This document shows positions 1 to 5,456 of a stretch of DNA of 6,323 nt, in pieces (position 1 is the first letter of the stretch; each line of letters starts with the position of its first letter). The stretch covers positions 1 to 6,323 of the forward strand of contig JACRGZ010000073.1 in assembly GCA_016234155.1 (NCBI GenBank). Direction: 5' to 3'. The stretch comes from Nitrospirota bacterium. GTDB lineage: Bacteria > Nitrospirota > 9FT-COMBO-42-15 > HDB-SIOI813. Position numbers and translations under genes: made by a program. The notes below the pieces were generated by a model. The model searched no databases. It was not told the DNA's origin and saw nothing but the letters and a program-made list of their open reading frames with translations.

Positions 1-81
1 GAGAATATCAGGGGAACAGATGTCTTCAAGGTGATCCAGGTTGTCCCTGAACCCACACCTGAGCCGGCAGCAACTAAGTAG
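1..81 (+). CDS. C-terminal end of an unidentified protein (partial)
   Basis: An open frame enters from the left edge in frame 1 and stops at TAG 79-81. The last 26 residues are visible, beginning ENIRGTDVFKVIQVV and ending in a Pro/Glu-rich tail (PEPTPEPAATK). The start lies outside the window. A PEPTPEP tail is typical of flexible C-terminal extensions and gives no function. The frame is plausible because it stops just before the non-coding repeat that precedes the next gene, but 26 residues cannot prove that it is coding. It is on the same strand as the lipoprotein gene, 177 bp away. I do not recognise the family. Confidence 0.45.
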   Translation, partial: ENIRGTDVFKVIQVVPEPTPEPAATK

Positions 82-104
82 GGGATGCGTGAAAATCAGT
101 GTCC

Positions 105-190
105 GTCATTCCCGCCCCTGCTTCCGTAGGGGTAAACTTGTCCCGCGAAAGCGGGGAGTGGAAATACAGACAAAGATACTGGATTCCAGG
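105..190. repeat. REP-like intergenic repeat with two small hairpins
   Basis: The stretch opens with GTCATTCCCGC and closes with CTGGATTCC, the ends of a type of dispersed intergenic palindrome common in proteobacterial and Nitrospirota genomes. It contains two hairpins: 115-121 with 126-132 (7-bp stem, one G-T pair), and CCCGC 142-146 with GCGGG 151-155 around a GAAA loop. No start codon with a Shine-Dalgarno site is linked to it. Only one copy is in the window, so its dispersed nature is inferred from resemblance. Confidence 0.5.
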
Positions 191-199
191 TCAAGCTCA

Positions 200-225
200 G
201 ATGACATGCGCTTGAAGATGTCATC
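200..225 (+). promoter_or_regulatory. 8-bp inverted repeat upstream of the lipoprotein gene
   Basis: GATGACAT (200-207) is repeated as its reverse complement ATGTCATC (218-225) around a 10-base spacer. It ends 23 bases before the lipoprotein Shine-Dalgarno site. It could be a regulator half-site pair or a leader hairpin. A chance origin is also possible, since no clear -35/-10 pair was found beside it. Confidence 0.3.
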
Positions 226-258
226 ATGCAAATGAACTTCTTATTTAAGGAGGATGTT

Positions 259-2031
259 ATGAAAAAGGATAGGTTTTTTTATGTAGCAGTATTAACGGTC
301 TTACTCGCAGTATCTTTATATGCATGCGGCGGGGGAGGAGACAGTACGACGACAACGACCACACCAACTACAACCACGGCTACGCTCTCAGGAACTGCTG
401 CAAAAGGGGGGGCAATTGCAAGTGTAACAGTAGCAATCAAGGATAAGAACGGAAGCACAAAAACAGGCACAACAGGGACAGACGGAAAATATACGATAGA
501 TATTACAGGGATGACAGGGCCGTTTCTCCTGAAGGTTTCAGATGGAACTACCACCTACTACAGCGTATCAACAGCCACCGGAACTGCGACTGCAAACATT
601 CATCAATTTACAGACCTTATCATAAGGAACTGGTATAAGGTAAAGGGCGCGGATATAGATACTGTTTTCTCCAGTTCAGGCGCGCTTTCACAGGTTCCTA
701 CTGCCTCTGAGATAGATACTATAGCGGCCGTGGTTGTAAACATCATTTCAAGCTGGCTTTCCACTGTTGGGCTAGATGCCTCGACATTCAACATGATAAC
801 CTCAGCCTTTAATGCAGATGGAACAGGCTTTGACAAGGTACTTGACAACAACACGGTTACAATTGATGCAAGCGGCAATGTAACGGTTACATCCACTGAC
901 GCAACCACAGGCACGCCATCAACGATTGCAACAACGAGCATAACAACGGATCTGACCGGGGGGACACATGCAAGCGGGACATACACCTGGAATTCAACGA
1001 CAGGTGTAATAACCATGAATTCGACAAGTTCAAACTTCGTATGCGAGGGGCCATCGTTAGGTACTGATACTATTACAGGAGTGACAATAGCAGCCACCAC
1101 CATGACATGGGCGGATAAAGGAGATCGTGATAGTCCAACAACATGGACCAGAACAAGCGGGACAGCGACAGCGGGCAGCATAGTCGGGACATGGACAGCA
1201 ACCGGTGGCACGGGGAATTCATGGACGCTCACATTCAATGTCGATTTGACGTTCTCTGTGGTTGGGAATATAGTCTCGTGCGGCAGCATAACATCCTCCG
1301 CCCAGGTTGCAAACAATTCAGGGGGGCGTATTGACCATGTGAACGTAGGGAATGTCTCATTCTCTGAAAACCTTAGCTACAATACCTCATTATATACCAC
1401 TGACAACGGTAGCTACTGCGGCGATGGCTGCTCCACCGGATTCCTTGATGTGCCAGACGGAACGAACAATGTTGTAGTGTATCAGACAGCGACATCTACC
1501 CCGGTTTCAGTCGGTTCGCTTGGCTCGTTTGTAGCAGGTAATCATTACGCGGTAAACATCCGTAACGTCAGCAATAGTTACTGTGCGGAACTCTGGCAGA
1601 AACTGGACACAACCACACATTTCAATGATGATACAACGCGTGTGCTAATTAGCACTACTTGCCAAGGCGCGAGCCAGTTCGATGGGACATACACGGGAAG
1701 TTGGACCGACACCTGTCCATTATGCGGCATTACCAACGCTACTGGCACATTCACGATCACGGTGGCCAATGGGGTGTTGTTAAATTATCAAGAGACCATC
1801 ACGAGCGGCGGCTTCGGCATCAAGTTCGACTCAGGGACGGTGTCTTCGTCTGGTGCCATCATGGGAACCGGCGCCACCCCAAGCCAGTGCAGCAGTAGTC
1901 CGAGCACGTTCACTGGACAGATTACCATCACCTCGACGGGCGGCGCCGGAATGACCATGACGTACTCCCGCACTGCTTCCCCGGAAGGTTGCGGGGCCGA
2001 ATCCGGCACCATGACCGCCACGCGGATGTGA
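259..2031 (+). CDS. Secreted Thr/Ser-rich lipoprotein, multidomain beta-rich
   Basis: This 590-residue protein is probably exported and anchored by a lipidated cysteine. The start at 259 was chosen because AAGGAGG (248-254) lies 4 bases upstream and the signal peptide begins there (MKKDRFF); an in-frame ATG at 226 would add 11 residues before it without a comparable site. Residues 5-22 are hydrophobic and end in LYA-C23, a slightly off-consensus lipobox, followed by Gly-rich and Thr-rich linkers (about 24-41). A region starting near residue 43 (LSGTAAKGG, then DGKYTIDITG) resembles carboxypeptidase-regulatory or Ig-like secreted domains. Later segments beginning GTWTATG (about 309) and FDGTYTGSW (474) look like small beta-barrel or lipocalin-like units. 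Cysteines are frequent in the C-terminal half, which could allow disulphides. No catalytic motif is visible. The 3' third is richer in GC than the 5' part, suggesting a mosaic gene. A role in surface binding is only inference. Confidence 0.85.
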   Translation: MKKDRFFYVAVLTVLLAVSLYACGGGGDSTTTTTTPTTTTATLSGTAAKGGAIASVTVAIKDKNGSTKTGTTGTDGKYTIDITGMTGPFLLKVSDGTTTYYSVSTATGTATANIHQFTDLIIRNWYKVKGADIDTVFSSSGALSQVPTASEIDTIAAVVVNIISSWLSTVGLDASTFNMITSAFNADGTGFDKVLDNNTVTIDASGNVTVTSTDATTGTPSTIATTSITTDLTGGTHASGTYTWNSTTGVITMNSTSSNFVCEGPSLGTDTITGVTIAATTMTWADKGDRDSPTTWTRTSGTATAGSIVGTWTATGGTGNSWTLTFNVDLTFSVVGNIVSCGSITSSAQVANNSGGRIDHVNVGNVSFSENLSYNTSLYTTDNGSYCGDGCSTGFLDVPDGTNNVVVYQTATSTPVSVGSLGSFVAGNHYAVNIRNVSNSYCAELWQKLDTTTHFNDDTTRVLISTTCQGASQFDGTYTGSWTDTCPLCGITNATGTFTITVANGVLLNYQETITSGGFGIKFDSGTVSSSGAIMGTGATPSQCSSSPSTFTGQITITSTGGAGMTMTYSRTASPEGCGAESGTMTATRM

Positions 2032-2087
2032 TGGGTTCGATTATAACTACCCCTTGAGGACATTCTCTCGCAAAAGGAGAATGGTTT

Positions 2088-2123
2088 CAGGTAGGAATGC
2101 CCCGAAAGGGGCATTCCTACCTG
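2088..2123 (+). terminator. Strong hairpin terminator after the lipoprotein gene
   Basis: CAGGTAGGAATGCCCC (2088-2103) pairs perfectly with GGGGCATTCCTACCTG (2108-2123) around a GAAA loop, giving a 16-bp stem 57 bases after the lipoprotein stop. The run after it (ATTATTCCCTTTCTT) is T-rich but interrupted, so Rho-independent termination is likely but not textbook. The A-rich sequence before the stem pairs imperfectly with this run and lengthens the hairpin. The core GCCCCGAAAGGGGC recurs in the hairpin at 3813-3832. Confidence 0.75.
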
Positions 2124-2194
2124 ATTATTCCCTTTCTTAAAGTGTAAGACCAGAAGGCTTTATGAGCAGGCTTTAACCTGAAAGAGCCCTCTCA

Positions 2195-2223
2195 TTGACT
2201 CTCAAAAATACATATGCTACCGT
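2195..2223 (+). promoter_or_regulatory. Possible promoter for the MNT/HEPN pair
   Basis: TTGACT (2195-2200) matches five of six -35 consensus bases. At 17 bases there is only TACCGT (2218-2223), a poor -10 element. It lies between the lipoprotein terminator and the nucleotidyltransferase Shine-Dalgarno site, where a promoter is needed. Confidence 0.3.
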
Positions 2224-2247
2224 TAAAAAAGACGAGGAGGCCGGGAT

Positions 2248-2577
2248 ATGACCGACGCTACAAAGGTCAAAGAGATCATCCATAAAATAGCCGATAAAAT
2301 AATAGAGGAATACAAACCTAAAAAGGTTATCCTCTTCGGCTCTTATGCCTATGGAGAACCAACCAAGGAGAGCGATATCGATTTTCTAATTATTAAGGAC
2401 ACCGATTTGAGACCCATTGACAGATGGATTGAGGTTAAAAGACTATTACGGAATCTTCACCTAACAATACCTGTCTCCCCTCTTGTTTATACTGAAAAGG
2501 AGATCCTGGATAGAATTGCTATAAAGGACTTCTTTATCAGGGAAATATTGGAGAGGGGAGAAGTTCTATATGGATGA
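2248..2577 (+). CDS. mntA: MNT-type minimal nucleotidyltransferase (MntA-like antitoxin)
   Basis: This 109-residue protein has the minimal nucleotidyltransferase core: G31-S32, ten residues, then D43-x-D45 (GSYAYGEPTKESDIDFLII spans 31-49), the GSx10DxD metal and nucleotide site. The start follows GAGGAGG (2234-2240) by 7 bases. In characterised MNT/HEPN pairs the nucleotidyltransferase inactivates the HEPN RNase by adding AMP units to it, so it acts as the antitoxin in the cytoplasm. Its stop overlaps the start of the HEPN gene by 8 bp, which supports that pairing. That partner is truncated here, so this gene is probably an orphan antitoxin. All visible catalytic residues are intact. The family is near-certain; the symbol is assigned by family and context. 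Confidence 0.9.
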   Translation: MTDATKVKEIIHKIADKIIEEYKPKKVILFGSYAYGEPTKESDIDFLIIKDTDLRPIDRWIEVKRLLRNLHLTIPVSPLVYTEKEILDRIAIKDFFIREILERGEVLYG

Positions 2578-2710
2578 GGCGTTCAAAAAACAGGCGGCGG
2601 AATGGTTTGAAAGGGGGTGTCATGATATTGAAACTGCCCAATTGTTGTTCGATGAACGGGGTTACACAGATTCGATTGCTTATCATATTTGCTTTAAGGA
2701 AAATGGGTAA
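2570..2710 (+). pseudogene. HEPN-domain toxin gene, 3'-truncated
   Basis: ATG 2570 overlaps the nucleotidyltransferase stop by 8 bp, the usual arrangement for MNT/HEPN pairs. The reading gives 46 residues: MDEAFKKQAAEWFERG, a DIETAQLLF segment, then YTDSIAYHI and an unrelated tail CFKENG before TAA 2708-2710. The first 40 residues fit the start of a HEPN domain (first helix, then the D-x-x-x-A-x-x-L-L motif and Y-x-D-x-x-x-x-H). In intact HEPN proteins of roughly 120-140 residues the next segment is QQAxEKxLK. That part, and the C-terminal R-x4-6-H RNase motif, are absent. The frame ends 1 bp before the stop of the convergent antitoxin gene, so the break probably lies at the junction of an inserted minus-strand cassette. 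No remainder was found elsewhere in the window. RNase activity is not expected. Confidence 0.75.
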
Positions 2711-2711
2711 G

Positions 2712-3023
2712 TTATGCACGCCTTTCCTTAGCGATCTTCTTCTCAACGAAGGTGAAGGCCCTAAGGGTCTCCACGGCCCCGACATTGCCAGTTATCCCCA
2801 TATCCCAAAAGAGCTCAAGGACCTCTCTCGTTGTGATATCCAGTATACCGGCCGCCTCCCTGAGGCTGATCTCTCCAGAGGCGTAGCTGTCTCCTACATA
2901 TTTCTCCGCCCCAAGCCTTAGAAACTTTCTTAAGGTTGTCGGCTCATCAAGTCTTTCCCTTTTCTCCGCAAACTTGACTGCATCCAAAAGATTATCAGGC
3001 AGTCTCAAAGCCTTTGCTTTCAT
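2712..3023 (-). CDS. Antitoxin with RHH-like N-terminus and UPF0175-like helix-turn-helix
   Basis: This 103-residue protein is the second gene of a minus-strand pair; its ATG overlaps the toxin stop by 4 bp (ATGA, 3020-3023). Residues 3-43 look like a ribbon-helix-helix DNA-binding unit (KALRLPDNLLDAVKFAE, then KFLRLGAEKYV). Residues 47-77 match the helix-turn-helix found in UPF0175 antitoxins (SYASGEISLREAAGILDI, then VLELFWDMGI). The C-terminus (about 80-103) probably contacts the toxin. A GGAGGG site inside the toxin's last codons should give efficient translation. The likely role is to neutralise the upstream PIN toxin and repress the operon. The family call rests on motif resemblance. 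Confidence 0.8.
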   Translation of the reverse strand: MKAKALRLPDNLLDAVKFAEKRERLDEPTTLRKFLRLGAEKYVGDSYASGEISLREAAGILDITTREVLELFWDMGITGNVGAVETLRAFTFVEKKIAKERRA

Positions 3024-3508
3024 CTTTTACCCTCCAGATAAAACCTTGCTATTGTATATTCCTCATTACTGATTATTGGTTTCAAACCGTCCAATAGCTC
3101 CGATGCCTTTGACATTTCAAACCTTCCAATATTGTAAAGATAAAGAAGGCAAGCAGTTGGAGTCAAATAGGGGATATTTGCGGCTTCAAGCTTCCTCAAA
3201 AACTTCCTGTCATCACTGGCAATAGCATCATATCCACCTTTTAGATAAAGCGACACGACCTCCTTTTCACCCTTTGAAGCCGGAAATGCCAAGGGACCCT
3301 CCTTCTGATGTTCAACAAGGTGCAAGACCTTTTTGTCTATATTTTCTTCGATCATGAAGGCATCCTGATACCCTCGCCCTCTCACCTCATCTACCGTCTC
3401 CTTTTTCACAAGATAAGGTATATGAACCTCCATCGCAGAGAGAACCACCTCTTTGGCGCCCGCTTTTGTTAACTTAACAAGGCAATCTGAATCCATCACA
3501 ACCTTCAT
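3020..3508 (-). CDS. PIN-domain toxin (DUF3368-like)
   Basis: This 162-residue protein begins MKVVMDSDCLVKL, a PIN N-terminal strand with acidic D6/D8. Further acidic positions fit the PIN metal site: E37, E83 in GEKEVVSLYLKGGYD, D94 and D99-D100 in AIASDDRKFLRKL. The C-terminal part (AANIPYLTPTACLLYLY) resembles DUF3368-type PIN proteins, which usually pair with UPF0175 antitoxins. The predicted role is a cytoplasmic Mg-dependent ribonuclease. It precedes its antitoxin, the reverse of the usual VapBC order. No clear Shine-Dalgarno site precedes ATG 3508, and the predicted -10 ends only 7 bases upstream, so the transcript may be nearly leaderless. Met5 (3496) has a weak AAGG site and could be used instead. 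Toxicity is inferred. Confidence 0.8.
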   Translation of the reverse strand: MKVVMDSDCLVKLTKAGAKEVVLSAMEVHIPYLVKKETVDEVRGRGYQDAFMIEENIDKKVLHLVEHQKEGPLAFPASKGEKEVVSLYLKGGYDAIASDDRKFLRKLEAANIPYLTPTACLLYLYNIGRFEMSKASELLDGLKPIISNEEYTIARFYLEGKR

Positions 3509-3515
3509 GTCTCAT

Positions 3516-3544
3516 AATGTAATCTTTCTACTACAAACTGTCAA
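3516..3544 (-). promoter_or_regulatory. Promoter of the toxin-first PIN operon
   Basis: On the minus strand, a perfect TTGACA -35 (3539-3544) is followed after 17 bases by TACATT (3516-3521), four of six -10 consensus bases. Transcription would start at about 3507-3510, at or beside the toxin ATG at 3508, so the mRNA would have little or no leader. Confidence 0.6.
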
Positions 3545-3563
3545 GACCTAAGAATAGAAATAG

Positions 3564-3768
3564 CATACAATACATCACATCAGCAAGTCAGGCACCCCCA
3601 TAGGCTCGGCATTTGCGATCAACATAATATGCAAGGAACCAATTCGGCTTCTTAGGAGGTTTTGCTGGCGGGAAATACCTGGTACTGATAAATGAGGGGA
3701 CCACAGGAAACCCTACTCTAGGACAGTTTTCTGGCGGTGATGTCTACGGTCTGTTTATAACACCGTAA
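3564..3768 (+). pseudogene. Decayed 3' fragment of an unidentified gene
   Basis: Two protein-like segments lie in adjacent frames. The frame open from 3564 reads SGTPIGSAFAINI; a shift near 3625-3628 leads into an open frame reading YARNQFGFLGGFAGGKYLVL and ending GGDVYGLFITP at TAA 3766-3768. Joined, they look like the C-terminus of one protein with a frameshift. There is no start codon with a ribosome site, and the 5' part is absent, replaced by the promoter of the minus-strand PIN operon. I do not recognise the family. The final nine residues are echoed at 4551-4580 (DLYELFITP). The coding reading is inferred from composition and length only. Confidence 0.4.
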
Positions 3769-3773
3769 GGGAA
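3739..3773 (+). repeat. Direct repeat copy 1 (35 bp)
   Basis: This stretch matches 4551-4585 at 31 of 35 positions, with the identical core CTGTTTATAACACCGTA (3751-3767). Here it is the end of the decayed gene fragment. Together the two copies bracket the DUF433/DUF5615 cassette. Confidence 0.7.
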
Positions 3774-3812
3774 TCTTGCCCCTCACCCTTTGGAGGGGGA
3801 AGAAAAAATAAG

Positions 3813-3832
3813 AAGGCCCCGAAAGGGGCCTT
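3813..3832. terminator. Bidirectional hairpin terminator
   Basis: AAGGCCCC (3813-3820) pairs with GGGGCCTT (3825-3832) around a GAAA loop. A-rich sequence before it (3802-3810) and ATTTTTAG after it give a U-run in both directions. It lies about 50 bp beyond the stop of the minus-strand DUF5615 gene and would end that operon; read on plus it would end the decayed fragment. Confidence 0.75.
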
Positions 3833-3882
3833 ATTTTTAGCTGTGCCGTGCACCAGACAACCAGACCAGACAGGGTCATATC

Positions 3883-4251
3883 TTAAATAGGCAGCAGCCT
3901 GATCCTGACCCCCGCATCGTCCACTGAAATAATCGCTCCTTGCTCTAATTCCTTTTGTATCATAGGTAGCAATGTCAGTAGAAGACTCGTGATGCGATGA
4001 GGAGAAACATTACTTACGCGCAACGAGATTACACTGGGAGAGACCTTTCCTGATTTGGCCACCAGAGCCGAGAAATCAAGATCCTGTGTTAAAATGGAGG
4101 CATTGAGTCTCTCAGTAAGATCAATGATTTGTATGTCAGAGGATGTGGGTGGGAGATAATCCGTTACCCGTGAAATGTCATAACCATTTTTCAGAAGGGC
4201 ACTTACAGTCTTAGGAGAAATGTGAAGATCCGCAAGAAGCCTTAAGGACAA
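3883..4251 (-). CDS. DUF5615 PIN-like toxin
   Basis: This 122-residue protein matches the DUF5615 (Mut7-C-like PIN) pattern: LLADLHISPKTVSALLKNGYD near the N-terminus (5-25), D39 in SSDIQIIDL, and the hallmark ILTQDLDFSAL (53-63) with D57 and D59. The family normally reads DEN or similar at D8; here the acidic residue after D8 is Leu9 (ADLH), a possible change in the metal site. The start is TTG at 4251-4249, 2 bases after the antitoxin stop; no ATG or GTG lies upstream in the open frame, and the ribosome site is weak (AAAGG). A rare start plus coupling would keep its output below that of the antitoxin. The predicted role is ribonuclease toxin paired with DUF433. The pairing is well established for these families; activity here is uncertain. 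Confidence 0.82.
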   Translation of the reverse strand: MSLRLLADLHISPKTVSALLKNGYDISRVTDYLPPTSSDIQIIDLTERLNASILTQDLDFSALVAKSGKVSPSVISLRVSNVSPHRITSLLLTLLPMIQKELEQGAIISVDDAGVRIRLLPI

Positions 4252-4253
4252 GG

Positions 4254-4493
4254 TTAGCCTTTGACTGAAGGCAGTGGTCGGCTATATTCCCCCGCCAACC
4301 ATGCCGCATACTCAACAGCCTGCTTTAAATCCTCTATCTCCAGCTCTGGATAGGCCTCAAGGATCTGCTGATAACTCTCTCCTGAAGCAAGAAGTTTAAG
4401 AATAAATGAGACTGTAATCCTTATACCGCGGATGGTGGGTTGTCCCATGCAAACTTCTGGATTGACAGTTATGCGATCCAGGACTTTTGCCAT
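4254..4493 (-). CDS. DUF433-family antitoxin
   Basis: This 79-residue protein carries the DUF433 signature DRITVNPEVCMGQPTIRG (6-23) followed by IRITVSFILKLLASGESYQQ and a predicted C-terminal helix (EDLKQAVEYAAWLAGEY). DUF433 proteins contain a helix-turn-helix and serve as antitoxins of PIN-like DUF5615 toxins, the next gene 2 bp downstream. The start is firm: AAGGAGG (4501-4507 on the minus strand) lies 7 bases from ATG 4493. It probably binds its own promoter and the toxin in the cytoplasm. Nothing looks damaged. Confidence 0.9.
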   Translation of the reverse strand: MAKVLDRITVNPEVCMGQPTIRGIRITVSFILKLLASGESYQQILEAYPELEIEDLKQAVEYAAWLAGEYSRPLPSVKG

Positions 4494-4515
4494 TTTGTTT
4501 CCTCCTTGTTGCTTA

Positions 4516-4544
4516 AAGATAGTCTAGTTCACGTTAAAAATCAA
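4516..4544 (-). promoter_or_regulatory. Promoter of the DUF433/DUF5615 operon
   Basis: On the minus strand TTGATT (4539-4544) and TATCTT (4516-4521) are separated by 17 bases, each four of six consensus bases. The predicted start, near 4508, leaves a very short leader that still contains the Shine-Dalgarno site at 4501-4507. Confidence 0.5.
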
Positions 4545-4550
4545 CCCTAA

Positions 4551-4585
4551 GATCTCTACGAGCTGTTTATAACACCGTAGGGGAA
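4551..4585 (+). repeat. Direct repeat copy 2 (35 bp)
   Basis: This is the second copy of the repeat at 3739-3773 (31 of 35 identical; shared core CTGTTTATAACACCGTA at 4563-4579). Read on plus it also encodes DLYELFITP followed by a stop, but an in-frame TAA lies directly upstream, so it is only a scrap. It starts 7 bases beyond the -35 of the DUF433 operon. Confidence 0.7.
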
Positions 4586-4622
4586 CCTCACCCCTTCCCC
4601 TCTCTGATCAGGGAACACATTT

Positions 4623-4746
4623 CTTGCTGAACACGGAGAGTGGGATAGAGATTAACCCCTCCCGACCTCCCCTTTGATTAAAGGGGAGGAGAAAGGTTCC
4701 CCTTTTTATTTAAAGGGGGTTAGGGGGAGTTGCCGTGTTCAGCAAG
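4623..4746. mobile_element. 124-bp MITE-like element with 14-bp terminal inverted repeats
   Basis: CTTGCTGAACACGG (4623-4636) and its exact reverse complement CCGTGTTCAGCAAG (4733-4746) bound a non-coding block. Inside are two hairpins: CCTCCCCTTT (4666-4675) with AAAGGGGAGG (4680-4689) around GATT, and CCCCTTT (4699-4705) with AAAGGGG (4712-4718). Terminal repeats, small size and no coding capacity fit a miniature inverted-repeat element or a REP-type repeat. I see no clear target-site duplication. It lies 17 bp beyond the VapC stop and would fold in that transcript, so it may also act as its terminator. Confidence 0.55.
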
Positions 4747-4763
4747 CGAATTGCAGGTAAAGA

Positions 4764-5210
4764 TCAGTCTGGGGAGATCGGATTTATAGCCTTTAGTCCG
4801 ATTGATTGTATTATACCGCAAAGCGTTTTATCGGCAGCCACGAATACCCAATCATCTCCTGAAATGAGGGTGAAGGTGCCGATATGCAAGGCGTCCAATG
4901 TTCTAATGCCTTGTCTCTTGCCGGCCTTCCTCATCAGTGATTCTGCTTCCCTAATAATTGCCTGTCCCAGCGGTTCGACATTAAAAGAAACTATGGTTTC
5001 ATTGAATCCTGAAATTGCCTCGTCCAGTTTTTCCTCTGTTATTTCTTTGTTTCTAAATCTCCGCAGAAGCGCGCTTAGAAATTCTATCTTTGCAAGTTCT
5101 GAGACCCATATTTCATTGTCCGGGGAAGTCATTAATTCCGTAACATTTTCCGAACCATCTTCTTCATGAAAAAACTTGACAAGCGCAGAGGTGTCAAAGA
5201 ACAGCCTCAT
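4764..5210 (-). CDS. vapC: VapC-type PIN-domain toxin
   Basis: This 148-residue protein has the PIN active-site pattern of VapC ribonucleases: D6 in FFDTSALVKFF, E43 in ELAKIEFLSALLRR, D106 in IRTLDALHIG, and D127 in VFVAADKTL. Its length is usual for VapC. The start ATG 5210 overlaps the upstream antitoxin stop as ATGA, indicating translational coupling. The predicted role is Mg-dependent cleavage of tRNA or rRNA when free of its antitoxin, in the cytoplasm. All four acidic residues are present, so it should be active. The target cannot be told from sequence. The other strand is open for 144 codons across this gene, but it lacks a ribosome site and family features. Confidence 0.92.
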   Translation of the reverse strand: MRLFFDTSALVKFFHEEDGSENVTELMTSPDNEIWVSELAKIEFLSALLRRFRNKEITEEKLDEAISGFNETIVSFNVEPLGQAIIREAESLMRKAGKRQGIRTLDALHIGTFTLISGDDWVFVAADKTLCGIIQSIGLKAINPISPD

Positions 5211-5419
5211 ATTCTGTCCGTGCGGGCGCTGAGTATGTCCTCAGTCAGGGAGCCTTTGCATCCTTTCAGCGCCTCTCTTACTTTTTTGTAAGCCGACACG
5301 ACTGGAAATGCCCTTTCAGGCTTTTTGCCTTTTAATGATAATATCAGGTCATATACAATAAGTAGCTCCGATGGCTTTAATGTATCCAAATCCTTTATTG
5401 CCTGCTCTTTTATCTTCAT
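5207..5419 (-). CDS. VapB-like antitoxin
   Basis: This 70-residue protein is the first gene of the VapC operon, overlapping it by 4 bp. AGGAGG with an A/T-rich spacer lies just before ATG 5419. The sequence KEQAIKDLDTLKPSELLIVYDLILSLKGKK forms predicted helices, followed by a linker and a C-terminal KGSLTEDILSARTDRI. Such a LKGSLSEDI-ERxxRI tail is seen in small proteins paired with PIN toxins and is probably the toxin-binding part. No AbrB or ribbon-helix-helix fold is obvious, so the family is not named. The antitoxin function is inferred mainly from operon position. Confidence 0.75.
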   Translation of the reverse strand: MKIKEQAIKDLDTLKPSELLIVYDLILSLKGKKPERAFPVVSAYKKVREALKGCKGSLTEDILSARTDRI

Positions 5420-5456
5420 AAAAACTCCTCCTTTTAGAAAGTCCTTTGTCAGTCTT

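Larger units (their letters stand above)
3509..3882. other. Intergenic gap with debris
   Basis: This 374-bp gap contains the PIN-operon promoter (3516-3544), the decayed plus-strand fragment, repeat copy 1 and the bidirectional terminator. A C-rich then G-rich run (3779-3800) can form another weak hairpin. No intact gene or RNA gene is visible. Confidence 0.6.

Noticed and set aside
41..235. Plus-strand frame of 64 codons
   Set aside because: It runs through the REP-like repeat, has no ribosome site, and overlaps the better frame ending at 81.
603..1316. Minus-strand frame of 237 codons inside the lipoprotein gene
   Set aside because: It is a shadow of a repetitive Thr-rich gene; its translation is Val/Pro-rich low complexity with no ribosome site.
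2574..2921. Plus-strand frame of 115 codons after the nucleotidyltransferase
   Set aside because: It runs antisense through the RHH/UPF0175-like antitoxin; the HEPN reading from 2570 has family similarity, this frame has none.
3739..4585. CRISPR array
   Set aside because: Only two direct-repeat copies 812 bp apart with genes between them, and no spacers or cas genes.
4735..5169. Plus-strand frame of 144 codons opposite vapC
   Set aside because: VapC has all PIN residues and operon context; the opposite frame starts inside the inverted repeat and has no known motif.
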